64,000 bases of DNA from Serratia marcescens subsp. marcescens ATCC 13880 (GTDB lineage Bacteria; Pseudomonadota; Gammaproteobacteria; Enterobacterales; Enterobacteriaceae), in contig NZ_CP071238.1 of NCBI RefSeq assembly GCF_017299535.1, positions 682,001 through 746,000 of the forward strand. Reading direction: 5' to 3'. The notes beneath the pieces were generated by a model that saw nothing but the letters and a program-made list of their open reading frames with translations, searched no databases and was not told the DNA's origin. Positions 8,258-15,981 of this stretch are shown in pieces. Positions within the stretch are counted from its first letter, which is position 1, and every line of letters begins with the position of its first letter. The position numbers and the translations under genes are program-made.

Positions 8258-10186
8258 ATGGTCAAGGTGGACAAGCGACGGCTGTTGGCAATGGGCCTGT
8301 GTCTGACGGCGTTTTCAGGCGCGGCGCTGGCGGATTCTCTGGATGCGCAACGTCAGCGTTACCAGCAGATCAAACAGGCGTGGGACGGCAATCAAATGGA
8401 CGTGGTGGCGCAGCTGATGCCGACGCTGCGCGATTACCCGCTTTATCCTTACCTGGAATACCGCGAGCTGACACAGGATCTGAGCCAGGCGGGGTTCTCC
8501 GAGGTGAACGACTTTATCAAACGCCACCCGACGCTGCCGCCGGCGAAATCACTGGTGCCGCGCTTCGTCAATGAACTGGCGCGGCGCGAAGACTGGCGCA
8601 CCCTGTTGGCCTTCAGCGCGCAGCCGCCCAAACCGGTGGCTGCGCGCTGCAACTATTACTACGCCAAATGGGCTACCGGTGACCAGCAGGCGGCCTGGAG
8701 CGGCGCCGATGAACTGTGGCTGAACGGCAAAACGTTGCCGAGCGCCTGCGATCGTCTGTTCAGCGTCTGGCGCGGCGCAGGCAAGCAAACGCCGCTGGAT
8801 ATTCTGGCGCGCATGAAGCTGGCGTTGAAAGAGGGTAACAGTTCGCTGGTCAGCAACCTTTACGGCCAGTTGCCGGCCGACTATCAAACCATGGGCAACG
8901 CCCTGGTGCGCTTGCAAAACGATCCGACCACCGTGGAAGCCTTCGCCCGCAGCGTGGGGCCGACTGACTTTACCCGTGCCGCCACCGGCATCGCCTTTGA
9001 ACGCCTGGCGCGGCAGGATGTGGAAAACGCGCGGGCGATGATCCCGACGCTCGCGCGGTTGCAGAAAATGAGCGACGACGAACGGCTAGGGTTGGAAGAG
9101 GCGGTGGCCTGGCGCCTGATGGGCAGCGACGCTACCTACGAGCAGGCGCAGTGGCGCGATCAGGTGATTCTGCGCAGCCGTTCGCCTTCGCTGTTGGAGC
9201 GCCGAGTACGCATGGCGTTGGGCAACGGCGATCGGCAGGGCGTCGCGACCTGGCTGGCCCGCCTGCCGGAAGAGTCGCGCAACAAGGATGAGTGGCGCTA
9301 CTGGCGCGCCAGTCAACTGATGGACGAAGGCAAACGCGCCGAAGGCGAGGAGATGTTGCGTAACCTGATGACCGAACGCGGCTTCTATCCGATGGTCGCG
9401 GCGCAGAAGCTGAACGCCACTTATCCGGTGATGGTGGCGGTGGCGGCCAAGCCGCGCACGTCGCTGGTCGACGGGCCGGAGGTCGCCCGGGTGCGTGAGC
9501 TGATGTACTGGAATATGGACAACCTGGCCCGCAGCGAGTGGGGCTCGTATGTCGCCAGCCGCAGCCGGCCGGAACAAGAAGCGCTGGCGCGCTACGCCTT
9601 TGAGCAAAAATGGGCCGATCTGAGCGTGCAGGCGACCATCGTCGGCAAGCTGTGGGATCATCTGGAGGAGCGTTTCCCGGTCGCCTGGCCGCAGGAGTTC
9701 CGCCGCGCGACCGATGACAAGGGGATCACCACCAGCTACGCGATGGCGATCGCGCGTCAGGAGAGCGCCTGGAATCCGAAAGCGCAGTCGCCGGTTGGCG
9801 CTACCGGCCTGATGCAGGTGATGCCGCGCACCGCGCAGCATACGGTGCAGATGTACAATATTCCCGGCTATGTCGGCCCGAGCCAACTGTTCGATCCGCA
9901 GACCAATATCACCATTGGCACCAGCTATCTGGAGTCGGTCTATCAGCAGTTCGGCCGCAACCGCATTCTGTCGAGCGCCGCCTATAATGCCGGCCCGTCG
10001 CGGGTGAATACCTGGCTGGGCAACAGCGCGGGGCGGATCGACCCGGTGGCATTCATCGAAAGCATTCCGTTCTCTGAAACCCGCGGCTACGTCAAGAACG
10101 TGCTGGCTTATGATGCGTTTTACCGTTATCTGACGCACCGGCCGGCCAAGGTGCTGACCGACGCCGAGTGGCAGAGACGTTATTGA
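8258..10186 (+). CDS. slt: Soluble lytic murein transglycosylase
   Basis: A 642-residue protein (E. coli Slt70 has 645). The N-terminal signal peptide (about residues 1-25, ending ALA) directs it to the periplasm. A long alpha-superhelical U/L domain follows. The C-terminal lysozyme-like SLT domain carries ARQESAWNP with the catalytic Glu at residue 502, then GATGLMQVMP and AAYNAGPSRV. It cleaves the MurNAc-GlcNAc bond to give 1,6-anhydro-muropeptides during wall turnover. The ATG at 8258 follows a gagg ribosome site. The slt-trpR order matches E. coli. Confidence 0.97.
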   Translation: MVKVDKRRLLAMGLCLTAFSGAALADSLDAQRQRYQQIKQAWDGNQMDVVAQLMPTLRDYPLYPYLEYRELTQDLSQAGFSEVNDFIKRHPTLPPAKSLVPRFVNELARREDWRTLLAFSAQPPKPVAARCNYYYAKWATGDQQAAWSGADELWLNGKTLPSACDRLFSVWRGAGKQTPLDILARMKLALKEGNSSLVSNLYGQLPADYQTMGNALVRLQNDPTTVEAFARSVGPTDFTRAATGIAFERLARQDVENARAMIPTLARLQKMSDDERLGLEEAVAWRLMGSDATYEQAQWRDQVILRSRSPSLLERRVRMALGNGDRQGVATWLARLPEESRNKDEWRYWRASQLMDEGKRAEGEEMLRNLMTERGFYPMVAAQKLNATYPVMVAVAAKPRTSLVDGPEVARVRELMYWNMDNLARSEWGSYVASRSRPEQEALARYAFEQKWADLSVQATIVGKLWDHLEERFPVAWPQEFRRATDDKGITTSYAMAIARQESAWNPKAQSPVGATGLMQVMPRTAQHTVQMYNIPGYVGPSQLFDPQTNITIGTSYLESVYQQFGRNRILSSAAYNAGPSRVNTWLGNSAGRIDPVAFIESIPFSETRGYVKNVLAYDAFYRYLTHRPAKVLTDAEWQRRY

Positions 10187-10211
10187 TTTTGACGGCCCTA
10201 TGGTATGCTGC

Positions 10212-10231
10212 TGTACTAGTTAAATAGTATG
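10212..10231 (+). promoter_or_regulatory. Trp operator in the trpR promoter
   Basis: The near-palindrome gtactagttaaatagtat lies directly before trpR. It matches the known Trp repressor operator core (CTAGTTAACTAG), with a one-base change in the right half. TrpR bound to tryptophan would autorepress its gene here. The ATG at 10229 falls inside the operator and is unlikely to be the start codon. Confidence 0.85.
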
Positions 10232-10240
10232 GTGGCTGCC

Positions 10241-10570
10241 ATGACGCAATTATCGTTAAACGACCCCGCTCTTTCAGAACAAGGCAATGAGGATTGGCTG
10301 CGCTTCGTCGCGCTGCTGCAGAATTCCTTTGCGCAAGAACTGCATCAACCGCTGCTGCAGCTGATGTTGACGCCGGACGAGCGCACCGCGCTGGGCACCC
10401 GGGTGCGGATCATTCAGGAACTGATGCGCGGCGAGATGAGCCAGCGCGAGTTAAAAAATGAACTGGGCGCGGGGATCGCCACCATCACCCGCGGATCGAA
10501 CAGCCTGAAAGCGGCTTCACCCGCGCTGAAACAGTGGCTTGAGCAGCAGCTGTTGCACGACGCGCCCTAG
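10241..10570 (+). CDS. trpR: Trp operon repressor
   Basis: A 109-residue protein, close to the 108 of E. coli TrpR. The helical core ([18 protein letters not shown]) and the helix-turn-helix ([24 protein letters not shown], split by the turn at GAG) are strongly conserved. As a dimer loaded with L-tryptophan it represses trp, aroH, mtr and its own gene. The ATG at 10241 was chosen over 10229 because the earlier codon sits in the operator and GGTGG precedes 10241. Confidence 0.97.
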   Translation: MTQLSLNDPALSEQGNEDWLRFVALLQNSFAQELHQPLLQLMLTPDERTALGTRVRIIQELMRGEMSQRELKNELGAGIATITRGSNSLKAASPALKQWLEQQLLHDAP

Positions 10571-10581
10571 CAGACTCAGCG

Positions 10582-11100
10582 TTATTGCTGATAGATGGCG
10601 TTGTGGAACGGCACCAGCGCCAGCAGCAGCGCCTGGTGGTAAACGCTGGTGCGGCTCAGCCGGCCGTCGGTGAAGACGCCGATGGCGCCGCCCTGACGTT
10701 TCACCTCGGCGTTGCCGGTGATCGCCGCCATTTCGCTGCCCAATTCGCGACCGGCGCGAATACCTTGTAAGATGACTTCCGGCAGCATCAGGCTCGCCGA
10801 GCGGGATTCGCCACGGATGTGCGGGTTCTCGATGGTCATCCAGGCGAAGGTCATATTCTCTTCAATCCCGGCTTCCACGCCGACCCAAAAATCGGCCTCG
10901 GGCCTGACCTGGCGCGCTTCCATGACGCGTTGACGCGAACCGGTGCGGGTTTCGTGGTTGCCTATCGGCTGCAGCGAGACGCCGCTGGCGACGTCAACGG
11001 ATTCAATGCGGTATTGGCCCGCGCCAAAGACGTCATCGAAGGCGAGTTGAATAGCCTTGATCTTTGCCGGGTTGGTAGTTGCAGCGACAACATGGTACAT
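10582..11100 (-). CDS. yjjX: Inosine/xanthosine triphosphatase YjjX
   Basis: A 172-residue cytosolic house-cleaning enzyme (E. coli YjjX has 170). It hydrolyses ITP and XTP, keeping deaminated purines out of nucleic acids. It begins [17 protein letters not shown], the NTPase fold signature. [12 protein letters not shown] holds the acidic metal-binding residues and [10 protein letters not shown] the C-terminal motif. The start at 11100 fits the family; an in-frame extension to 11199 would overlap the gpmB promoter and is not conserved. It is divergent from gpmB. Confidence 0.93.
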   Translation of the reverse strand: MYHVVAATTNPAKIKAIQLAFDDVFGAGQYRIESVDVASGVSLQPIGNHETRTGSRQRVMEARQVRPEADFWVGVEAGIEENMTFAWMTIENPHIRGESRSASLMLPEVILQGIRAGRELGSEMAAITGNAEVKRQGGAIGVFTDGRLSRTSVYHQALLLALVPFHNAIYQQ

Positions 11101-11201
11101 AACGGGTTTGATATCCTTCTGGCCGATACGCCGGGCAGCGGCAAAAGCGCCGCCGGGCCGGGGATAAACGCAAATTTCACGCAGTATAACGGAAAACAAA
11201 A

Positions 11202-11849
11202 ATGTTACAGGTATACCTCGTTCGCCATGGCGAAACGGAATGGAACGCGGCTCGCCGTATCCAGGGTCAGTCCGACAGCCCGTTAACCGCCATGGGTGAA
11301 CACCAGGCCCGTCTGGTCGCCAGGCGCGTCAGCAAAGAAGGCATTACGCACATCATTACCAGCGATCTGGGGCGCACGCGGCGCACCGCGCAGATCATCG
11401 CCGACGCCTGTGGCTGCGAAGTGATTGGCGATCCGCGTTTGCGTGAGCTGCACATGGGGGTTCTGGAAGAACGCCTGATCGACAGTTTGACGCCGCAGGA
11501 AGAGCAGTGGCGCAAACAGATGGTCGATGGTACTCCTGACGGCCGTATCCCTCAAGGCGAATCCATGGAGGAGCTGGGCGAGCGCATGCGCGCCGCGCTG
11601 GAGAGTTGCCTGATGCTGCCTGAAGGCAGCAAGCCGCTGCTCGTCAGTCATGGCATCGCGTTGGGGTGTTTGATCAGTACGGTGCTGGGGCTGCCGGCCT
11701 ATGCGGAACGCCGCCTGCGCTTGCGCAACTGCTCACTGTCGCGCGTCGATCACCAGCAGAGCCCGTGGCTGGCTTCCGGCTGGATCGTGGAAACGGCGGG
11801 CGATGTCACGCATTTGGACATGCCCGCGTTGGACGAACTGCAGCGTTAA
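11202..11849 (+). CDS. gpmB: Histidine phosphatase-superfamily protein GpmB
   Basis: A 215-residue member of the phosphoglycerate mutase-like histidine phosphatase family (E. coli GpmB/YtjC has 215). The catalytic LVRHGETEW motif places the phosphoryl-accepting His at residue 9. A second conserved His lies in [10 protein letters not shown]. Annotated as a phosphoglycerate mutase, but in the family it behaves more as a phosphatase of uncertain substrate. Its stop codon overlaps that of the convergent rob gene by two bases. Confidence 0.93.
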   Translation: MLQVYLVRHGETEWNAARRIQGQSDSPLTAMGEHQARLVARRVSKEGITHIITSDLGRTRRTAQIIADACGCEVIGDPRLRELHMGVLEERLIDSLTPQEEQWRKQMVDGTPDGRIPQGESMEELGERMRAALESCLMLPEGSKPLLVSHGIALGCLISTVLGLPAYAERRLRLRNCSLSRVDHQQSPWLASGWIVETAGDVTHLDMPALDELQR

Positions 11850-12715
11850 CGCCGAATCGGGATCAGGTAATCGCACTTGATCTCGATAGGCGCCTGATGT
11901 GGACGGCGCTCGCCTTTCGGATAGAAGCGCTCGATGTCGTGCCCTTTGCGGCGCGTCAGCTGGAGCGCCGGCAGGCAGGTGCCGTAGACCGTCAGAATAA
12001 AGTCTTGCAGTCCCTCGGTGGGCCCTTCGTAGCTGAACATCGCAAACTCACCGCCCGGCAACACCAGCGGCTGGCCTTCCTGTACCTTGTCAGGCACCTG
12101 ATCCGGCTCCAGCGCCGTGGTGTACAGCACTTCCTGTTCGTCGTCCTTCTCCTGGCTCGGTCTCGAGTGGTGCAGCCCGTACAGCACCGGCGGCAGGGTT
12201 TCGACGTCACCGAGGAACTGACGCCAGAACTGTGAGCGCAGTTCGGTGCGCACGGTGGTGATCTGTTCCAGCGTACAGGAGTAGCTTTGGGTCAGGCCGA
12301 CCAGGTGCTTGTCCGGCAGCGAGACGAATTCCGGCTGCGGCAGGGTGAAGGCTCCCAGACGGATCGGCGGACAGATGCCGAATGCGTTCCAGTCTTCGGC
12401 GCGGCGGTACAGCGCCGGCGTCTGCGCAAACTGTTTTTTGAAGGCGCGGGTGAAGGTCTGCTGCGAGTCGAAGCGATATTGCAGGGCGATATCCAAAATC
12501 GGCCGGCTGGTCAAACGCAGCGCGACGGCGGCTTTGGACAGCCTCCTTGCCCGGATGTAAGCACCGATGGCGTTACCGGTAATATCTTTGAACATCCGTT
12601 GCAGATGCCATTTGGAGTAGCCTGCCTTGGCCGCCACGTTATCCAGCGACAAGGGTTGGTCCAAATGGCTTTCCAGCCAGCTAAGCAGATCACGAATGAT
12701 ACCGGCTTGATCCAT
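11846..12715 (-). CDS. rob: Right-origin-binding AraC-family regulator Rob
   Basis: A 289-residue protein, as in E. coli. The N-terminal AraC/XylS domain (residues 1-110) has two helix-turn-helix motifs (LDNVAAKAGYSKWHLQRMF and ILDIALQYRFDSQQTFTRAF). A GyrI-like effector domain follows. Rob binds oriC and marboxes, activating acrAB, micF and other stress genes when bile salts or fatty acids bind the C-terminal domain. A strong GAGGAAG ribosome site precedes the ATG at 12715. The gene converges on gpmB with no spacer. Confidence 0.96.
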   Translation of the reverse strand: MDQAGIIRDLLSWLESHLDQPLSLDNVAAKAGYSKWHLQRMFKDITGNAIGAYIRARRLSKAAVALRLTSRPILDIALQYRFDSQQTFTRAFKKQFAQTPALYRRAEDWNAFGICPPIRLGAFTLPQPEFVSLPDKHLVGLTQSYSCTLEQITTVRTELRSQFWRQFLGDVETLPPVLYGLHHSRPSQEKDDEQEVLYTTALEPDQVPDKVQEGQPLVLPGGEFAMFSYEGPTEGLQDFILTVYGTCLPALQLTRRKGHDIERFYPKGERRPHQAPIEIKCDYLIPIRR

Positions 12716-13056
12716 AGATCTTCCTCGTAAAGCTTGGGGGTAGGAACCCGAACTGTTGATTCGTCACGCTGGTGCTGCGCTATCAGACCGATCCATGAGC
12801 CATTATGCGTTGCACTCTTTGCCTCTGCTGCGCATGCCGCGCCAGAGTTGGATTGGGGTACACCGTAGTGGGCGCAAAGAAATAACGACGCCGCATCATA
12901 GCAATTTTTTTACTCCGCGACTCTCAAAGATTTTTGTCACGCTCTGTGCTAAAACGGACGGTGCGGACCCGTAAAAACCGATTCCGTGAGCTTAGACATA
13001 AATAATGGCGACCGCCGAACCTATTTTTGCAGCAAGGTTATACCGGAGTTAAGTAA
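12716..13056. other. Intergenic region between rob and creA
   Basis: About 340 bp between divergent genes, so it carries both promoters. A small plus-strand frame (12756-12974) shows no family features and is judged non-coding. No marbox or other operator was recognised with confidence. A GGAG ribosome site lies just before creA. Confidence 0.6.
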
Positions 13057-13536
13057 ATGAAAAAAAGCTGGATATTTTTATTCGGTTTGGTTTGCGCAAC
13101 CGTTGGCAGCGCGCAGGCGGAGCAGGTGGGCTCCGTTGATACGGTGTTTAAATTGTTAGGGCCGGACCACAAAATCGTGGTGGAAGCGTTCGACGATCCG
13201 GACGTTAAAAATGTAACTTGTTATATCAGCCGCGCCAAAACCGGCGGCATCAAAGGCGGCCTGGGGCTGGCGGAGGACACCGCCGACGCGGCCATTTCCT
13301 GCCAACAGGTGGGGCCTATCGAGCTGAGCGACAAGATCAAAAACGGCAAGGCGGAAGGCGATGTGGTGTTTCAGAAACGCACCTCGCTGGTGTTCAAGAA
13401 GTTGCAGGTGGTGCGCTTCTATGACGCCAAGCGCAATTCGTTGATTTACCTGAGCTACTCCGACAAGGTGATCGACGGTTCGCCGAAGAACGCGTTGAGC
13501 GCGGTGCCGATCATGCCGTGGGCTGAGACGAAATAA
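13057..13536 (+). CDS. creA: Periplasmic protein CreA
   Basis: A 159-residue protein with a clear signal peptide ([21 protein letters not shown], cleavage after AQA around residue 21). The CreA domain follows, with two cysteines (CYIS and SCQQ) that may form a disulfide. The function is unknown; in E. coli it heads the creABCD operon. Here the next gene is arcA on the other strand and creB, creC and creD are absent from this position. A strong terminator follows immediately. Confidence 0.94.
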   Translation: MKKSWIFLFGLVCATVGSAQAEQVGSVDTVFKLLGPDHKIVVEAFDDPDVKNVTCYISRAKTGGIKGGLGLAEDTADAAISCQQVGPIELSDKIKNGKAEGDVVFQKRTSLVFKKLQVVRFYDAKRNSLIYLSYSDKVIDGSPKNALSAVPIMPWAETK

Positions 13537-13569
13537 AAAAACGGGGTTCAGCATGCTGAACCCCGTTTT
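13535..13569. terminator. Bidirectional terminator between creA and arcA
   Basis: A perfect 26-nt palindrome at 13541-13566 (arm acggggttcagca) is flanked by an A run on the left and a T run on the right. It can end creA on the plus strand and arcA on the minus strand. Confidence 0.92.
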
Positions 13570-13587
13570 CATGACGGCAGGCCGGAA

Positions 13588-14304
13588 TTACTCTTCCAGA
13601 TCGCCGCAGAAGCGGTAGCCTTCGCCGTGAATGGTGGCGATGATTTCCGGCGTGTCCGGCGTCGATTCGAAGTGTTTGCGAATGCGACGGATGGTGACGT
13701 CCACGGTGCGGTCATGCGGCTTCAGCTCGCGGCCGGTCATTTTCTTCAGCAGTTCGCCGCGCGACTGGATCTTGCCCGGGTTTTCGCAGAAGTGCAGCAT
13801 GGCGCGGAATTCGCTGCGCGGCAGCTTGTATTGTTCGCCGGCCGGGCTGATCAAAGAACGGCTGTTGATGTCCAGCTCCCACCCGTTGAACTTGTAGCTC
13901 TCGACCAGGCGGCGCTCTTCGCCCAGGCTGCCCAGGTTCATGGTGCGCGACAGCAGGTTGCGCGCGCGGATGGTCAGCTCACGCGGGTTGAACGGCTTGG
14001 TGATGTAATCGTCGGCGCCGATTTCCAGGCCGAGGATTTTGTCCACTTCGTTATCGCGACCGGTCAGGAACATCAAGGCGACGCTGGCCTGTTCACGCAG
14101 TTCGCGCGCCAACAGCAGGCCGTTTTTGCCTGGCAGGTTGATGTCCATGATGACCAGATTGATATCATTTTCAGACAGGATATTGTGCATCTCTGCACCA
14201 TCATTGGCTTCATGAACAATGTAGCCTTCCGCCTCGAAAATGCTCTTCAGGGTGTTACGAGTGACTAACTCGTCTTCGACAATCAGAATGTGCGGGGTCT
14301 GCAT
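13588..14304 (-). CDS. arcA: Aerobic respiration control response regulator ArcA
   Basis: A 238-residue OmpR/PhoB-type response regulator, the same length as E. coli ArcA. The receiver domain (1-120) carries the phospho-acceptor Asp54 in [10 protein letters not shown] plus the conserved Thr (FLTGRD) and Lys (YITKPF). The C-terminal winged helix (135-234) has the wing motif [15 protein letters not shown]. Phosphorylated by ArcB under low oxygen, it represses aerobic respiration genes. Upstream is a long leader/promoter region with an FNR-like site. Confidence 0.98.
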   Translation of the reverse strand: MQTPHILIVEDELVTRNTLKSIFEAEGYIVHEANDGAEMHNILSENDINLVIMDINLPGKNGLLLARELREQASVALMFLTGRDNEVDKILGLEIGADDYITKPFNPRELTIRARNLLSRTMNLGSLGEERRLVESYKFNGWELDINSRSLISPAGEQYKLPRSEFRAMLHFCENPGKIQSRGELLKKMTGRELKPHDRTVDVTIRRIRKHFESTPDTPEIIATIHGEGYRFCGDLEE

Positions 14305-14405
14305 ATTTGCTACCTAAAATTGCCAACAAAATAGAAAATCGGAAGTACAGAAGTCTTTGTTTTCTTAGAGGAGGGCAGAGATAGCGCCACGTTCCCTCTC
14401 AGCAA

Positions 14406-14546
14406 ATGACTAAAGTACGTAAACTCGTTCTTGATGCACTTTCCATCTCATGTCAACAAGATCGCTAGCCTGGTGGGGATGCTGTTCCCTACAACCCCTG
14501 GGGTGCCGAAACGGCGCATATCCTAACCCCATTAACAGCAATATAA
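14406..14546 (+). pseudogene. yjjY: yjjY-like small ORF with an internal stop
   Basis: The frame from the ATG at 14406 begins MTKVRKLVLDALSI, nearly the start of the 46-residue E. coli YjjY as I recall it. An in-frame TAG follows at 14466. The same frame reaches TAA at 14544-14546, with codons for AHILTPLTAI just before it, resembling the YjjY C-terminus (AVILTILTAT). The total is 46 sense-or-amber codons before TAA, so frame and length are kept but the frame is closed. Either the gene is dead here, or the conserved DNA is the arcA regulatory region and was never coding. No good ribosome site was seen. Confidence 0.55.
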
Positions 14547-14587
14547 CAGCGCGTGCCGAATTCATCACCCAACAAAACTACGCTTTG

Positions 14588-14601
14588 TTGACATATATCA
14601 A
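14588..14601. promoter_or_regulatory. FNR-like box upstream of arcA
   Basis: TTGACATATATCAA matches the FNR consensus TTGAT-N4-ATCAA at nine of ten defined positions. FNR is known to activate arcA in E. coli. The site is about 285 bp upstream of the arcA start, so it would act on a distal promoter. The match is seen; binding is inferred. Confidence 0.55.
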
Positions 14602-14933
14602 ATTCAATTGTAGCACGTTAACAGATTTGTGAAAAACACTTACAGAAATGCCAGTTTAAGTCACAGAACCTCAAATTCTGTGAACGATTCAGCATTATCC
14701 GGCCCGATAGGATACAATTATTCGCTTATTGATCATCGCGTTGTTTTAACTTATTGATAAATAAACACAGTAAAACATAAGCGCGAATAATGACTATTAC
14801 GATGGGTTTATTAGCTCAACGAGCCGTTTAATCTTGTTTGTTGCTATTAACGCGTTTATTGTTACGTAATTGTAAATATAAGCGGGCGCTGCGCCATCGT
14901 CAAAAACGCAGGCCCGCCTTCGGTGGAAGAGTG

Positions 14934-15620
14934 ATGCAGCTTCATATTGTTTTAGTGGCTCCGGCGCGGCCGGAAAATGTCGGCGCGGCGGCGCGCGCGA
15001 TGAAAACCATGGGCTTCACGTCGTTGCGCATCGTCGACAGCGAGGCGCACCTGCAGCCGGCGGCGCGCTGGGTGGCGCACGGTGCCGGCGAGATCCTCGA
15101 CGGCGTGCAAACGTTCGCCACGCTAGAGCAGGCGCTGGCGGGCGTGGATTTTACCGTCGCCACCACCGCCCGCAGCCGCGCGCGCTTTCACTACTACTGT
15201 ACGCCGCCCGAACTGCTGGAACAGCTGAGCGAGCGTAAGCAGTGGGTCGGCCAGGCCGCGCTGGTGTTCGGCCGCGAAGATTCCGGCTTGACCAACGAAG
15301 AGCTGGCGTTGGCGGACTTGCTAACCGGCGTGCCGATGCAGGCGGACTATCCGTCGCTTAACCTGGGCCAGGCGGTGATGGTGTACTGCTACCAGCTGGC
15401 GAGCCTGATGGGTGTCAATACGCCACAGGAAACGGCGGCGTCGGAAGGGCAGCTTAAGGCGCTGCGCCGCCGCGCCGATGCCTTGTTGAGCGCATTGGAT
15501 GTCGGCGATGACCAAAAATTGCGCGACTGGCTGCACCAGCGTCTCGGCGCGCTGCAACAGCGAGATACGGCGATGCTGCATACGCTGCTGCACGACATCG
15601 AAAAAAAACTCGCCAAGTGA
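14934..15620 (+). CDS. yjtD: SPOUT-family RNA methyltransferase YjtD/LasT
   Basis: A 228-residue SpoU/TrmH-type RNA methyltransferase. The knot motifs are visible: an N-terminal LVAPARPENVGAAARAM motif, LVFGREDSGLTNEE in the middle, and a SLNLGQAVMVY cofactor motif. The target RNA of this subfamily is not firmly known. The ATG at 14934 was chosen because a GGAAGAG ribosome site precedes it and the longer frame from 14838 adds an unconserved basic tail. Its place between arcA and the thr operon matches E. coli yjtD (lasT). Confidence 0.9.
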   Translation: MQLHIVLVAPARPENVGAAARAMKTMGFTSLRIVDSEAHLQPAARWVAHGAGEILDGVQTFATLEQALAGVDFTVATTARSRARFHYYCTPPELLEQLSERKQWVGQAALVFGREDSGLTNEELALADLLTGVPMQADYPSLNLGQAVMVYCYQLASLMGVNTPQETAASEGQLKALRRRADALLSALDVGDDQKLRDWLHQRLGALQQRDTAMLHTLLHDIEKKLAK

Positions 15621-15764
15621 TAGCGGCTCCATCAGACGGTTACCCAGCGTGATCCACTAGTAAATCGGCTTTAAGTTGTTTTTTTGTTCTGTCATTTTGC
15701 TTTTCACCTGTTGCATCGCGCATTACCGCCGCTGAACGGAAAATAAGCAAAAAAAAGAAATAGT

Positions 15765-15792
15765 TTGACTTGGGATAGCGATTGCTTTAACC
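15765..15792 (+). promoter_or_regulatory. thr operon promoter
   Basis: TTGACT (15765-15770) is the -35 element. The -10 region is TTTAACC at 15786-15792, in the same arrangement as the E. coli thr promoter. It lies about 25 bp upstream of the leader peptide start. Confidence 0.7.
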
Positions 15793-15814
15793 AATAGAGG
15801 GGACAGAGTATTTC

Positions 15815-15901
15815 ATGAGACAGACAGACAACATGCGCAACATCAGCCTGAAAACCACAATTATTACCACCACCGATACCACAGGTAACGGGGCGGGCTG
15901 A
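15815..15901 (+). CDS. thrL: thr operon leader peptide
   Basis: A 28-codon leader rich in regulatory codons. It has eight Thr codons, seven of them in the [11 protein letters not shown] run, plus three Ile codons, and ends TTGNGAG as in E. coli ThrL. Ribosome stalling at these codons when threonyl- or isoleucyl-tRNA is short lets RNA polymerase read through the attenuator. Two in-frame ATGs exist (15815 and 15833). 15815 is preferred because GAGGGG precedes it, whereas 15833 has no ribosome site and would give a 22-residue peptide, nearer the 21 of E. coli. Confidence 0.88.
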   Translation: MRQTDNMRNISLKTTIITTTDTTGNGAG

Positions 15902-15920
15902 CGCGCACAGGAAACACAGA

Positions 15921-15956
15921 AAAAAGCCCGCACCTAATCAGTGCGGGCTTTTTTTT
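15921..15956 (+). terminator. thr operon attenuator
   Basis: The stem agcccgcac (15925-15933) pairs with gtgcgggct (15941-15949) around a 7-nt loop. It is followed by seven T. It lies between thrL and thrA and is the transcription attenuator responding to threonine and isoleucine supply. Confidence 0.95.
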
Positions 15957-15981
15957 CGGCTTAAATTCGGAGAGATCACAC

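Larger units (their letters stand above)
14305..14933. other. Intergenic region between arcA and yjtD
   Basis: About 630 bp, clearly more AT-rich than its flanks. It must hold the arcA promoters (minus strand) and the yjtD promoter (plus strand). Two items inside are listed separately: a degraded yjjY frame (14406-14546) and an FNR-like box (14588-14601). No RNA gene was recognised. Confidence 0.7.

Noticed and set aside
7989..8306. 105-codon plus-strand frame before slt
   Set aside because: Overlaps the start of slt in another frame and spans the terminator-like hairpin; no family features or ribosome site.
12756..12974. 72-codon frame between rob and creA
   Set aside because: No recognisable motif and no good ribosome site; it covers the likely rob and creA promoters.
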